In this document: positions 21,989 to 32,515 of the stretch, in pieces
Layout: the number at the start of each line of letters is the position of its first letter
Position numbering within the stretch: the stretch's first letter is position 1
Assembly: GCA_014058105.1 (NCBI GenBank)
Contig: JACGCM010000560.1
Location: 1,302,001 to 1,366,000 of the forward strand
Length of the DNA stretch: 64,000 nucleotides
From: Kingdonia uniflora
Taxonomy: Eukaryota > Streptophyta > Magnoliopsida > Ranunculales > Circaeasteraceae
Direction of reading: 5' to 3'
The notes under the pieces: generated by a model
Database searches by the model: none
Told to the model about the DNA's origin: nothing
Seen by the model: only the letters and a program-made list of their open reading frames with translations
Made by a program: the position numbers and the translations under genes

Positions 21989-22738
21989 TGTTGGGTATAT
22001 CTCTAAAAAGAAAAGCCAACCCCATGAGGGTTCGAATCCATGACCTCTAGGTATGGGTAACTTATGTTTGGTCTTAGGACATAGTACCACATTGCTAGGG
22101 AAATGAGAATATGAAGGGTTATATACATTGTCACCTTATTGTAGGTTGTAGGCATGTATATGTAAAATGCATGTGAATGTGTGAGTGTGTGGGTCGCTTT
22201 CATACCAATACTCTTGCACACACACCCTCGGGCGGCCCAGTGGGTCGGCTCGGCCCAGGTTTGGTTTTCGGGATTTGGGATTTTGGCAATTGACTCTCCT
22301 GGCTCAAGGGCCCAAGGGCCATTTTTTTTCAGGTGAAATGTTTTTTGGGTTGAGGCTTTTACTTGCGACTTTAAATGAAAACTAAATTAGCTGTTTTAAG
22401 TCTTTGACTCAGACTTAAACTATTCTTCAAATTTTCTTCGTCAATCCTACCGTTGAGGGCTTAGTGGAGATTATTTCTCCCCTTATTTCTTACCCATAAC
22501 GTATACTTGTTTACCTATAAAAGAACAGTTACATTATTTATCATACTTAGAACATACAATTTTGCTTTTCTCTTACTCCCTCTCTCCTTCTCTATCTCTC
22601 TCGTTGTTATGTCAAAGGTTTATCCAATTACTGAATCTGAGTATTAGTAGAAGTACACAGCTACAAGAACGATTTCCTTCCCTACAAAAGGAAACCGTAT
22701 TACATTATGTTGTTTTATCCTGGGTACAATATACTATC
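21989..22738 (+). repeat. 3' LTR of copia B, interrupted by E2
   Basis: Begins TGTTGGGTATATC directly after a polypurine tract. It includes 'cacattgctaggg', a GTGTGTGGG run and GGCCCAG-rich text near 22230-22320. A TATA-like 'ctataaaag' lies near 22516 and a ctctctc tract at 22580. It is cut at 22738 by E2. 'TATCTGC...TTTACAACA' at 44157-44270 is taken as its missing end because TGTTG and CAACA form the usual LTR inverted ends. Confidence 0.7.
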
Positions 22739-23352
22739 TGTATGGGCCTAACCCTCGATCTTGCCCAAATCGAGATGCTTCTAGTTTGAATTGCCTCCAT
22801 ATTAGACTCACATATTCTACACATGACTTCAACATAAAGCACTGCCACCTACTTCATAAAATAATGAAAAATGTGGGATGAGCACGAACAGAAAAACCTG
22901 AATAAGTCAAAGACACCTGTCTCTCACAAACTCAATAGTTATTCAGTCAACTGCCACTGACCATATTGTTCGAAGAACGTGCTTCAGCACGATAAAGAAC
23001 TGCGGAGAAGACATATATAAAGAAAAAATTTTAGAAGAGACAAGGACCTAAAAAATACAAGAGAAATTACCAAGAAAATTATATTTTCTAGATTCTCAAA
23101 ATATCCAAAACTTCTTATTGACAAGATTCAAGTATTTCTAAGTCGAGAGATCACTTACAATAAGATATCAGCCTCAAGCAATAAAAGTTACTATTACAAA
23201 AATCCTCCAATCGATATCGTGGTTTTTTACCGATTTAGAAGTTTTCTATACTAAATCACTTATGTCATTTTTCTTTTTAGTTTTTATCACAGGAACATTA
23301 GTGTAAAAGCTAATTCTAAGCCATCTCGAGCTTACAGAATTAGGCCATTACA
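22739..23352 (+). repeat. 5' LTR of E2
   Basis: Starts TGTATGGGCC and ends ATTACA, next to a primer-binding site. A TATA-like 'catatataaag' lies at 23012-23022. The text 'cagtcaactgccactgacc' and 'gtgcttcagcacgat' recur in E4's LTRs, so E2 and E4 belong to one family. Same length as the 3' LTR at 43538. Confidence 0.95.
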
Positions 23353-23375
23353 TTTGGTGCCGTCTGTGGGAAAGA
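23353..23375 (+). other. Primer-binding site of E2
   Basis: The first bases after the LTR are TTTGGTGCCGTCTGTGGGAA. E4 has TTTGGCACCGTCTGTGGGAA and E3 TTTGGCGTCGTCTGTG at the equivalent place. The complementary tRNA 3' end was not identified from memory with certainty. Confidence 0.8.
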
Positions 23376-23429
23376 TTACATTTCCACGATATCTTAAGGC
23401 ATACTTTTACTCTACTCTAAATTTCAATC

Positions 23430-23645
23430 ATGGTCACTTCCAGACAACCAGCAACCGAAATCTAGCTCGATCTTTTAATCGAGCCGGAACAACTTAAAGA
23501 GCTACGGGTAAATCTTAACACTGAAACTGAGAAATGCAATAAGCTCAAACGTCAATTAACTCTTGACCGAGAGCTCCGTGAGAAGGAGCTCGATGATGAA
23601 CGATAAAATTTTTATCTTAAGATTAAAGAAATTGTAGCCCCTAGC
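23430..23645 (+). pseudogene. gag: gag N-terminal remnant of E2
   Basis: Reads MVTSRQPATEI, a stop, then LIEPEQLKELRVNLNTE and LTLDRELREKELDDER. This is the coiled N-terminus also seen in E4 (LTKDRELQEKELDAER, about 58580) and at the very start of the window in E1. A large deletion at about 23640 removes the rest of gag, protease, RT and most of RNase H. The frame passes from the gag text to ...SIDRIFVCTINTGGDKG, which is the end of RNase H 2. Confidence 0.8.
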
Positions 23646-24953
23646 ATTGATCGTATTTTTGTATGCACGATCAACACTGGGGGCGATAAAGGGGAAGACG
23701 ACAATTAGCAAAATCCCTTCTTAGTCAATCTCGGTATCGACAACAAATGTAACGGATCACTTCCACCAGATCTGAAAAAGCGCCGACAGCTGATCAACAA
23801 CTCAAAGCGCTACACAAATCAAAATGGTAACTTATACCGTCGTTCAGTCATGGAACCTTACCTCAAGTGCCTCTCCAGAAAGAAAGCGGATGAGATACTC
23901 CGCGAGTTACATGAAGGGACTTGTGGATCCCACGCCGTAGGTCAATTACTAGCAAACATAGCAATTACATAAGGAGTATTCTTGTCAGGCATGCGCAACC
24001 AATCAGAAGAGTACTCACACAAATATGACATATGTCAACGATATGGACAAATGATACGTGCCCCTATGCTCAAACTACATGCAAGCAAGGTATTTTGGCC
24101 ATTCAAAAGATGGGCATTCAATCTTGTTGGTAAATTTCCTAATTCTCTAGGTAACTGCCGACACCAACTCGTAGTTACAGATTATTTTACAAAATAGGTA
24201 GAAGCAGTTCTACTCGTCGAACTAGAGAAGAAGAGGTCATCTCTTTTATCTGGGAACACATCATTACTCGATTTGGGTACCCTGACCTAATTCGTATCGA
24301 TAATGGGTCACAGTTCGTTAGAGAAAAAATCATAGCTTTCCTCAACCAACATAATATCATCCACACACCGTCAAATCCTTACTACCCTCAAGGCAATGGG
24401 CAAGCGGAGATCACCAACATAACCATCGTGGATGGGTTCAAGAAAAGGCTTCATTCACAGAGAAAAGGGAATTGGGTTCTGAATTTCCCGTGTATTATGG
24501 GCATATTGTACCACTCCAAGTCAATCAACCGCCTGTACTCCATTCTTCCTTGCCTATGGCACCGAAGTTATCATTCCCTCAGAATACCATCATCCAATTA
24601 GAGATCGCGAGCTAACTGAGGAGGAAAATGAGTTCAAATTGGCATACAACCTCAATTGGAACGATGAGACCAGGGAACGTGCCATCGCTAACCTCGGTCG
24701 ATATCACCATATGCTGGTCAGTTCCTACAATAAACAAGTTAGAAGTTGTACCTTATAAATCGACGATCTCGTCCTCAAAGAAATCCCTCAACACAGAAAA
24801 GGGCCTCATGCTGGGAAACTAGTAGAAAATTGGGAGGGTCCATTCCTTATCACAAGTCTCTCAGGCCTAGGATCATATTACCTCATGACAGAAGAGGGAG
24901 TTCAGATCTCAAATCCTTATAACAGTAGGCGACTGAAATGGTACTATCGCTAA
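23646..24953 (+). pseudogene. End of RNase H 2 and integrase of E2
   Basis: Integrase would insert element DNA into the genome. Seen here: TINTGGDKGEDDN, the zinc finger (HEGTCGSH near 23914; CQRYGQ near 24034), catalytic Asp in VVTDYFTK (24171), Asp in IDNGSQF (about 24300) and Glu in NGQAEITN (about 24400). All three core acids are readable, but across frames: a stop at 24196-24198 (Trp to stop) and frameshifts near 24215 and 24490. The C-terminal part runs ENEFKLAYNLNWND, SGLGSYYLMTEEG and RRLKWYYR to the stop at 24951-24953. This is the most complete integrase core of the four copies next to E4. Confidence 0.88.
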
Positions 24954-25141
24954 GTCCTTCACTACTCCATTTCAATTTCTCACTTTTTTCCATTCCAAAA
25001 GTGAGATTTTCATCTCCATCTAATGTATATCTTTTTATATTCAATAAAAATTCTAAGTTTTTTTTTCTCCTACATATCTCTCTACTTCGTAGACAATACA
25101 TAGATTAAAGCATAGGTAATACTAGCTTTTAATCGACCTCT

Positions 25142-25461
25142 ATACCAGTTAAAACAAGGATAACACTTGGTTCGACTGACTCTACTAAATCTCTACGATT
25201 AAAATGAAGGTAATACTAGTTTTCAATCAAAGACTCTGCCAGACATAAGATAAAACAAAGGTAAAACTAGCTTTCATTTTACTCAATATGGCTGCGACAT
25301 CATACCAGTTAAAATAAGGATAACACTTGGTTCAACTGACTCTACTAAATCTCTACTATTAAAATGAAGGTAATACTAGTTTTCAATCAAAGACTTTACT
25401 AGACATAAGATAAAGCAAAGGTAAAACTAGTTTTCATCTCTCAATATGTCTGCGACAACTA
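25142..25461. repeat. Tandem repeat of about 160 bp between pol and the reverse-strand gene of E2
   Basis: 'ataccagttaaaa' starts at 25142 and again at 25302, a 160-bp period. Most of the unit is conserved (ataacacttggttc, aatgaaggtaatactag, aaagac). E4 has about 157-bp units in the same position (52240-52870) sharing the reverse complement of 'aggtaatactag'. E3 has 195-bp units (31835-32515). Confidence 0.85.
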
Positions 25462-26165
25462 CTTTTTTAGGTTGTATATACAACATCCACAATAGATTCT
25501 TTTCTGTTGTTGGGATGTTAGCTACGCTTTCCCCTATAATAGGAGGTTGACAAGCCATAAATTCTCGAGCTCGAGCAGTCACAGCAATCATGCCTTGCTC
25601 TATTAACTCGACAGGTAAAAGGCCTAAATCTATTTCCATGGACTTCATATAATATCCTCGATCTATATCCGCTCTACAAATACATCCCCTGTCTGACAAA
25701 CAGTCAAACAAGGTATTTCTTTCTTACTCAAGCATCTTTACCTCCTCTACAAAATAAATGATCACCACCATTACCAATTCAGAGCGCGATGCTTTTGTTA
25801 TAATAGCCTTAGAGAAATTCGTTCTCGCAATCTAAAGGTGATTATGCAACCTTCTATACCATTCTTTATGTCATTCCAATTCACTACTTACTCGAGCTGT
25901 GAATGCAATGTTCTCTTCTGCCTTCTTGTCAGATTTATTTAATTTAGTCTGATTAATCACCCTCAAATCTGTCACCCAAGCACGAAGTTCTTTAAGCTCC
26001 TTGTTCAAATCTTCTCTAGTATGAGTTTTCATTAACAATTTGTCTTTCTCCTTTATCAAAATCTCATTCCCTCTGATAGCCCGCTCTAACCCTTGTTCCA
26101 TAGAAATAGCAACATCCAAGTTGCTTTGACACTCCTTTAGCCGCTCATTTCCTTCCCAAAAATTA
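25425..26165 (-). pseudogene. Reverse-strand gene of E2: C-terminal part
   Basis: Minus strand reads GNEILIKEKDKLLMKTHTR and EDLNKELKELRAWV (26119-25871), then the C-terminal block CLSDRGCICRADIDRGYYMK, LIEQGMIAVTARAREFMA and IIGESVANIPTTEKNL (25711-25460). E4 51444-52088 aligns block by block (CTCGAEIDRGN, VERGRAVVAHELK, DVGESIADTPSVEKNLG). The gene continues across E3 without loss: 26165 joins 37392 at the CCTTG duplication. Small frame breaks at 25860 and 25740. Confidence 0.8.
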
Positions 26166-26170
26166 CCTTG

Positions 26171-26831
26171 TGTAGGGGACTAACTTCGCGAGGAAAGAAG
26201 TTGACTCTTACACTAGGAATATTATCCTCAACCAAAGGATTCAAGCATATAATCAGTAATAACACTAATCTACTGGCAATATACTTGTGTGGAGGTCTTG
26301 AATGGGTCACTCCACGACCTCTGATGAGGATTTTTAAGAGTACTGATATAAAGTTTAAGTTGCCAAAGTTTTGAGTAAAAGGTGATTTCAGGGTATTCAA
26401 AGGTAAAATTCAAGGTCTGTGGGGAGAGTTTTTCTAACCCTTCTATAATTCCCCCTCCTTCCTATTTATAGAACATAGAAAGGGCTGAGTCACCATGGGA
26501 GGTCAAATTATAAGAATATCCTCTAGACAACTGACTTGTACATGGAGTTGGTTCTGAAGCCGTAACTGTCGGGTCTGACACTGTAGTCATTGTTCCTGAC
26601 GTTGTAGCTTGTTACTTATAACAATGTGGTTATTCTATCTGGTGAGTTGGTTGTCAGACACATTTTACTTTGACCACGTATGATTATGGTTGAAGCCTAT
26701 TCATAGTCAAGTGTTCGTATAATCTCAGAGGGCTTGATTATGGGTTTATTAGGCTTCGGGTCATCAGGTAGGCTTCGATGTAGTATTCGAGTGTTCAACT
26801 AAAGCTAGAAGGTTGTAATTAGGCAACTACA
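26171..26831 (-). repeat. 3' LTR of E3 (left copy)
   Basis: Starts TGTAGGGGAC on the + strand and ends CTACA at 26831. Compared with the right LTR it lacks about 40 bp within a run of 'ctgtagctattgggtctga'-type repeats (right copy near 37115-37185). A TATA-like 'ctataaatag' (minus strand) lies near 26465. Confidence 0.93.
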
Positions 26832-27074
26832 GTCGCACCCTCTCAGCAGGGGCCTCAAAAATAGGTGTAGAGGCGTTTGCTGAGAAAAACTATTGGGTGT
26901 TGGAAGTTGAAGGGTTGACTGTTGCATGCCGGAGTTCCGAGGGAGGTAATAAAGGAAGGTAATTAAGAAGTAGTGGTGATTTCGGTATAATAAATGAGGT
27001 TAATAGAGGTATAAATATGGGTAATGAGGGGGTAACTCTGCATACTTTCTTCTTCATCTTTTGTAAAATTCATC
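26832..27074 (+). promoter_or_regulatory. Polypurine tract of E3 and promoter-like region for module A
   Basis: Directly inside the LTR the minus strand reads TGCTGAGAGGGTGCGAC, a polypurine-type tract for plus-strand priming. On the plus strand a TATA-like 'gtataaatatggg' lies at 27009-27021, 54-65 bases before the ATG of module A at 27075. Similar TATA-to-ATG spacing recurs before modules in E2 and E4. Confidence 0.5.
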
Positions 27075-27329
27075 ATGGAGAATACGCCTAACACCATACA
27101 TCAAAGGAGGATGGCAAAAAGGGACTGTCAAATAGGATACAATACGGCGGAACTACAGATAAGGTTCTTTAGCGACAGAGGGTTGGACTGGGTCATGCCA
27201 GACCTGGTCGAACTAGAACCTGGGGAGTCGATCAATGGGCAATTATATGCATACTTATGGGGAATGCTGCAGTGGAGGTTTTCAACGGCCGAGGAACGTT
27301 ATCTCTTCCTGCAGAGCTTGGCTGGGTAA
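27075..27329 (+). CDS. Module A of the E3 reverse-strand gene set (84 aa, unknown)
   Basis: Complete 84-codon ORF beginning MENTPNTIHQRRMAKRD. The core has FFSDRGLDWVMPDLVELEPG, then YAYLWGMLQWRFSTAEERYL and FLQSLAG. It resembles module B of the same element (28092-28418: GDHELEWKMLKLVEIEPEEP, YAYWWRVLRW, FLQTLAED) and, more distantly, E4 46083-46385 (FGDHSLEM, FYCKWRFHVF, LCTLAED). The protein is small, mostly charged, and has no signal peptide or membrane segment. A TATA-like box lies about 60 bases upstream. The function is unknown. The conserved W/Y-rich core and its recurrence argue that it is a real protein module. Confidence 0.55.
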   Translation: MENTPNTIHQRRMAKRDCQIGYNTAELQIRFFSDRGLDWVMPDLVELEPGESINGQLYAYLWGMLQWRFSTAEERYLFLQSLAG

Positions 27330-28013
27330 ATAGTAGAATAGGAGGAACAGGGCCAGGTGGTTAAAGAGGAACCAGGGTTGCGTAAGAGGAACTGCCCCAT
27401 CTACAAATAGAGGAGTTTTTTGCAAGGTGGTGGTGATGGGTATTTTTTTTTGTATGACTATTTTCGAAGGTTTCTATTTTGTTTGGTTGATGTTTGTATA
27501 TTTTCCTCTTCTTCCCTTCTCTCTTCTTTATTTTGTATGATCGGAGTAATAGAATGAAAAGGTAATTCAATGGAATTATGTGTTTTGTATCTGATAAGTA
27601 TGGTAGATGAATAGACTGTAGGCACGGGATCAAGCATTTAACTTCGAACGAAGAGTAAATAGTAGAGACAATCACCTACTAGGGGAACTTTACTTTGAAC
27701 TTCCATGTGGTGATAAAAAACATTGGTTAATATTCAACCTTGAATGACTTAGAGGGCCCGAATTCTTCAAAGTATAATGTAGAAAATGATGTGACAAATT
27801 ATAGAGAAGTGTCGATGATTCGAGAATAGGAATGGGTCGAATGCAAGATCTCAGAAATTGGTATAGAGTGCGCATGCTGAGAAAGCGGTTGAGTCAGGGA
27901 AGTTGAGAAGGTTTGACTGATGAGATTTTGAGGAAAACAATTGAAGACTGTGATAAATGTAGGTTATGATTAAGGAGGCTTTAAATGCACTTGCATTCAA
28001 GTATAAGTAGGGA
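27330..28013. other. Intercassette spacer of E3
   Basis: T-rich 3' UTR-like sequence after module A, then unassigned text leading to a 'caagtataagtagg' box near 27997 before module B. Nothing coding is recognised. Confidence 0.4.
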
Positions 28014-28091
28014 TTGTCAAGAGAGCTTCAAACATCTACACTGTCATCTCTGAATAAACTGCCTGCGTCGTCTTGTCCAAGTGGTCAAATT

Positions 28092-28418
28092 ATGGACACC
28101 ACTCCTAATACGAGATACCATAAGATGATGGAAACCCGAGAACGTCGGATAGAAGAGAAGATGTATGAGATTATTGAAAAGTTATTCGGGGACCATGAGT
28201 TAGAATGGAAGATGCTTAAATTGGTAGAAATAGAGCCAGAAGAGCCAATCTATGGGATGTCGTATGCTTACTGGTGGAGGGTGTTGCGATGGATGAATCC
28301 ATTGGTCAGTAACCGGATCTTCTTTTTACAAACTTTGGCCGAAGATCTGATAACTAAAGAAGACATTGGTATTGAAGAAGAGGCTGGGCTCTACAAGAAT
28401 TGCCCTGTCTGCAAATAG
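28092..28418 (+). CDS. Module B of the E3 reverse-strand gene set (about 108 aa, unknown)
   Basis: The start MDTTPNTRYHKMMETRERR is chosen because module A begins MENTPNTIHQRR. The open frame extends upstream to an ATG at 28014, giving 134 aa. Core: KLFGDHELEWKMLKLVEIEP, MSYAYWWRVLRW, RIFFLQTLAEDLI, and a Cys pair near the end (NCPVCK). Resemblance to module A shows an old tandem duplication. The ORF is intact, unlike the E2 equivalents. No known domain is recognised. Confidence 0.55.
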   Translation: MDTTPNTRYHKMMETRERRIEEKMYEIIEKLFGDHELEWKMLKLVEIEPEEPIYGMSYAYWWRVLRWMNPLVSNRIFFLQTLAEDLITKEDIGIEEEAGLYKNCPVCK

Positions 28419-29590
28419 GGGCGTCTTGGTTGTGGTAAAGGAAGCTTGTAACATTATGTTTTGCTTTATGTTGTTTGTTTTTCTGAATTGGTGTAAGCAT
28501 CATTGATTGAATGAATTGGAATATATTGAAATAATTACTAAGGTATGATATTTAACTGTTTGTGTATAAGTAGGACAACCACAATACACGATGGTAATTT
28601 AGGCGCAAAAATAGCTTGTCGAATATCGAATATGTAGGAAACCGAATGACCGAAATTTTTTGAAATATAATATCAGGTATGTATGGACGAATGTTCGAGA
28701 TACAGTATAGGCGATGATTTGTAGATGGGAGGAAGGCATTTCGAAGGTCTATGGGCTCTGGACATAGATGGGCTTCGACTGTAAAACTTGACAGCCAAAA
28801 CAGCAGGCATGTCAGAAGCGATACTGTTCATAGAGCAGAGTGCCCTGCAGGTTATCATGATGTTTCCTTGGATTACGGGAAAAAGGTTGACATGATGTAT
28901 TGATTTGACAGGACGGCTTCAGACAGGATACCAAAAGGTTTGACTAGGTTAACATAAAATTGTTAAATGTTGGTGTGGGAGGTATGTGTGAGTTGTTGAG
29001 GGTAAAGGCGTTAAAACACAACTTAGTCAAAAAGTAGGGGTAGTGGGGTAGTGGTAATGATAGCGGTTTTGGAAATTAAGGCGGTTTATTAATATTTTGG
29101 GGAGGTATTTATAGAGGTAGAAAGAAATTATTGTTCCCAATTTACAAGGAAAAGAAAAATAGAGAGAAAGAGAACATACTCTATTGCTGAGGAAGTTCTT
29201 GTTTAAGAGGTATTCGTTCTTTAGTGAGAAAGAGAACATACTCAATTTGTAAGGACCGTTCTTTGTTACTGTTTGAATCAACCATACAAGTATTCGTCTG
29301 ACTTTCTCTGTAAATAGGTTAAATGCAATTTACCTTTGTAGTTTTATCTATTATAATTGTTCTGAGGGGTAGTGTTGTTAGGGTTTTGTTGGCAAAGACC
29401 TGGCCGAGGGAGAGGGTGATCCAAGTAGTTGGAAGTTCGGCCTAGTAAGAAAGTAAGAATATTGGGGTGGTGACCAGAGCTGTAATCGAATGCTTGACTA
29501 TGGTTGTTTAAGTTGGGGAGGGTAGATCGAAATAAGTTATTGACACGTAATAGTCGAATATATCGATCTAATTGCGTGTCTCTTCTTCTG
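28419..29590. other. Spacer/leader of the main E3 reverse-strand gene
   Basis: No recognised coding. A 'gtatttatagagg' TATA-like box lies at about 29105. A duplicated phrase 'gagaaagagaacatactc' occurs at about 29164 and 29226 (62 bp apart). Splice-acceptor-like 'ttcttctgtag' at 29583-29593 precedes the main exon. The basic first exon seen in E4 (47970) was not recognised here. Confidence 0.4.
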
Positions 29591-29593
29591 TAG

Positions 29594-31474
29594 GGTAAAA
29601 TACGTACCCGTCGATCATTGAAACTGAGGTTGATAGACGAGGAGATCGAAGAAAATGAACCAAGTATGTTTGGTCATGCTCCAGCGGGTGAGAGCAGCGA
29701 TGTAGAAGAGTTAGACATTACAACAGATGCCCTATTAGCCGTGGTGGTTCCTGAAGTTGGGGTTTTGAGCAAGAGCCGTTAAAAGGCTTGAGTGACCGAG
29801 GAGATGGAGGGAGGAAAGAAAAGGGGACACGAAGGTAGTCTCGAGCCTTTGGGGGATGAAAGAGAAGAGGGGGAGCAAAGCGGTAATAGTAAAAGTTTAA
29901 CTGATTCGGTGGAAGCTGTGGGGTCTGTCTCTGCTAAAGAGAAGTTGAGACTGGATCAATTTATGGCTAAGCTTGAGTTGTCAAAGGTAGGGGTGATATT
30001 ATATGTAGTGGGGTATGGGTATACCTTCAGGTATAAACCCAGAGAGGGATTCATGGCATTTAGAGGCCAGATTCGGCTAGAGATGCAACCACCCCTTCAA
30101 AGGTTGGTGAAGGAGGTTTTGAACTTCTGGGAAGTTTCCCCGTGCTAGATGAATGGGAACTTCAATGAAATGATGAAGGTGGTCAAGGGTAAGAATGTAG
30201 AACTAAGAAGTGAGGGGAGAGGCTTGATCGAGTGGTACGATATTATGTTGTTCCACTCGAGCAAAGCAAACCAGAAGATCTGAGGAATTATATTGACGAG
30301 CTGATCAACTCGAACGAAGAGTGAGTAGACTCTATGTTCAGGAAGCTAGGTATAAAAAGGAAGAGGTAGAAGAAGATAGATTCCCTGCTATGAAACGTTC
30401 CTATTACTCCGAAGCCATCAAAGAAGAGAGGAGGCGAAGGTACTTCGAGAAGGGTCGAAGGAATGGAGAAAGTGAGATTGTCGAAGATGGTGAATTATGT
30501 TTTAAAAAGACAGTAGGCACCGAAGCAGGCAGTGCCAATGCCCAAAGTAGTTCATGATGCATCAAAGCAGGCGTCGATACAGGCTGACAAAGGGAAGGGC
30601 AAGGTCTTTCCCGAATCTCTAAAGGTCCAGAAGCTGAAGTTAACTCAGCGTAAGAGGCGTAAGGAGCTGGGGGAGGATGATGTAGAGGATGTCGATCAGG
30701 CACTTATAGAAGCCAAACTAGAAGAACATGCTCGAGCCACAGCTGCTTCGATAGAAACGCTCTGCGGCACTGAGCCAGAGGGGCCTGAGAGGCGGATGAA
30801 CAAGACTTTACATCAGGCAACTATTTCTTTTCAAAATTCTAATTTTTTTCTAAAATTGATCCTCCTTCAAGAAGTACTGAGGGCTCGAATATTCTAGCAG
30901 ACGCATGCTAGGTCGCAAGCTTTTGTCGAAGCCCAAAAAGTAGTAATGAGGCAGTTAAAACAGGCAGTTGACAATCTGAACTCGCTCGAGGGACCGAGGC
31001 ATCGCTAGTGTCTGAGATTAAAGTTTTAAAGCGATAGCAGTTGACCATCAAATCTTAATATGAAAGGAGACTGAAGATCAGCACTACAACCATACGTAGG
31101 TGCCAGAGTCGAAGCTTGCTGAGAATGATAAGGTAATGAAAGAACAGAGGGAAACCTTCCAATGGCAGTTCAATGATGAATGTGAGACTTATATCAGGCT
31201 AAAGATGTTCATAGATGATTTGGAGTATGATCCCAAAACTTAGAAATGCTTTCCCACAACCAACGACCCTATCATCGAAAATATTGCTTAGACAGAGGAG
31301 ATAAAAGTAGATGTTGCTAGTGTAGCTGTGGGAGGTAACATGGAAGAAGCTGCTGCTGGGACTGTGACTGATGAAGTCACAGATGCTGCTGGGTCAAATC
31401 CTTCGGCTGAGGATATTGGAGGTGTTGGCGCTGAAAAGCCTGTAGGAAGAAATAGTGTGGCCACTCCTGTATGA
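29594..31474 (+). pseudogene. Main reverse-strand gene of E3
   Basis: After the acceptor the plus strand reads IRTRRSLKLRLIDEEIEE and GHAPAGESSDVEELDITTD, then KKRGHEGSLEPLGDEREEGE. The globular block is MQPPLQRLVKEVLNFWEVSP with MNGNFNEMM, the counterpart of E4 LPLTILAKAIMNAIGECPVQ with MNGNM. A basic part follows (KLTQRKRRKELGEDD, about 30640), then glutamine/lysine-rich helical text. It ends in EEAAAGTVTDEVTDAAGSNP and GRNSVATPV with a stop at 31472-31474. Single stops and frame changes (29778, 30147, near 30520, 30895 and later) make it a pseudogene, or partly intronic. Order of parts matches E1, E2 and E4. Confidence 0.65.
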
Positions 31475-31834
31475 GGTATTGTTATTGTTGTCTTGCTGTA
31501 TGAAATACTCTTTTCTCTGAACTTGTTAAGGTTGGAAATACTTTGAGTACTGGTTTGGATAATGTGTAACTGATTTAAACTTGAGCTATCAACTTGTGAT
31601 TGATTTGAATTGCTGACATGTGTTGAATTTGATTTGAATTGGTTTATTGATTTATGTTGAACTTGATTATCTTACATATGTTGTACTGAGACTTCTTGCA
31701 TGTAGTAGAGTTGTTGATATTTTTGTATACTTGTATCTGTGTATGTTGGAAGTATAGAATGCTAGTAGAATTATCAATCTTTGAAGAGCTTCGAGGTGGT
31801 TCCCCGAATATCAGTCGAGAGGTGGTCATGATAC
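31475..31834. other. 3' UTR-like sequence of the E3 reverse-strand gene
   Basis: T-rich with repeated 'cttgattga'/'ttgatttg' words. No coding signal. Confidence 0.4.
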
Positions 31835-32515
31835 TTTAATGTGGTCGCCCCCAATGTATTTTTCAAGTGTCCTGTATATCAACCATTCTTGCCTCCTAAT
31901 TTTGCACGAATTTGGAGTCCTCAAAAATTTTGAGGTCGCCCCAAGTATCAGCCTGGTCGAGGGGTTGATCTGATACTTAGGTTATACCAAAAAATTCACT
32001 AGACTTTGAGGGCCTAAGCCTAGTCGAAGCATAACATTATCACCCCCAATACATTCCCAAGGGTTTGGTCTGTTCGACCATTCATGCCCCTCGAGTTTGC
32101 TCGAATTTGGACACTTGAAAATTTTTGAGTTCGCCCCCAAGTATTAGTCTGGTCGAAGGGCTGACATGGTACTTAGGTTATACCAAGAAATTTACTGGAC
32201 TTTGAAGGCTTGAGCCTAGTCGAAGCATAATGTAGTAGCCCTAATGCATTCCCGAGGGTCCAATCTGTTCGACCATTCATGCCCCTCGAGTTGCCTAAAT
32301 TTGGAGACTTGAAAATTTTTGAGGTCACCCCCAAGTATCAGTCTAATCGAAGGGTTGACATGATACTTAGGTTATACCAAGAAATTCAATGGACTTCGAA
32401 GGCCTGATCCCAGTCAAAGCATAATGTGGTCACCCCCAATGCATTCCCGAAGGTCCAGTCTGTTCGACCAATCATGCCCCTCGAGTTTGCTCGAATTTGG
32501 AGACTTGAAAAATTT
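31835..32515. repeat. 195-bp tandem array between the E3 reverse-strand gene and pol
   Basis: The anchor '(g)accattc' (gaccattcatgcccctcgag in better copies) falls at about 31881, 32076, 32271 and 32466. That is four units with a 195-bp period. Other unit words are 'cccccaatgcattcc', 'acttaggttataccaa' and 'cgaagcataatg'. This position (between pol and the opposite-strand gene) also holds arrays in E2 and E4. Confidence 0.9.

Larger units (their letters stand above)
19460..22738 (+). mobile_element. Ty1/copia element B, 3' part (LTR tail continues at 44157)
   Basis: Plus-strand pol from the end of integrase through RT and RNase H, a polypurine tract (ttatggggagt, 21978-21988) and a 3' LTR starting TGTTGGG at 21989. 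E2 inserted into this LTR at 22738/22739. The LTR appears to resume at 44157 and end near 44270. Everything 5' of late integrase is missing. Confidence 0.75.

Noticed and set aside
27075..31474. Host gene cluster between E3's LTRs
   Set aside because: The same blocks recur in E2 and E4 at the same place relative to pol and LTR, so they belong to the retrotransposons.
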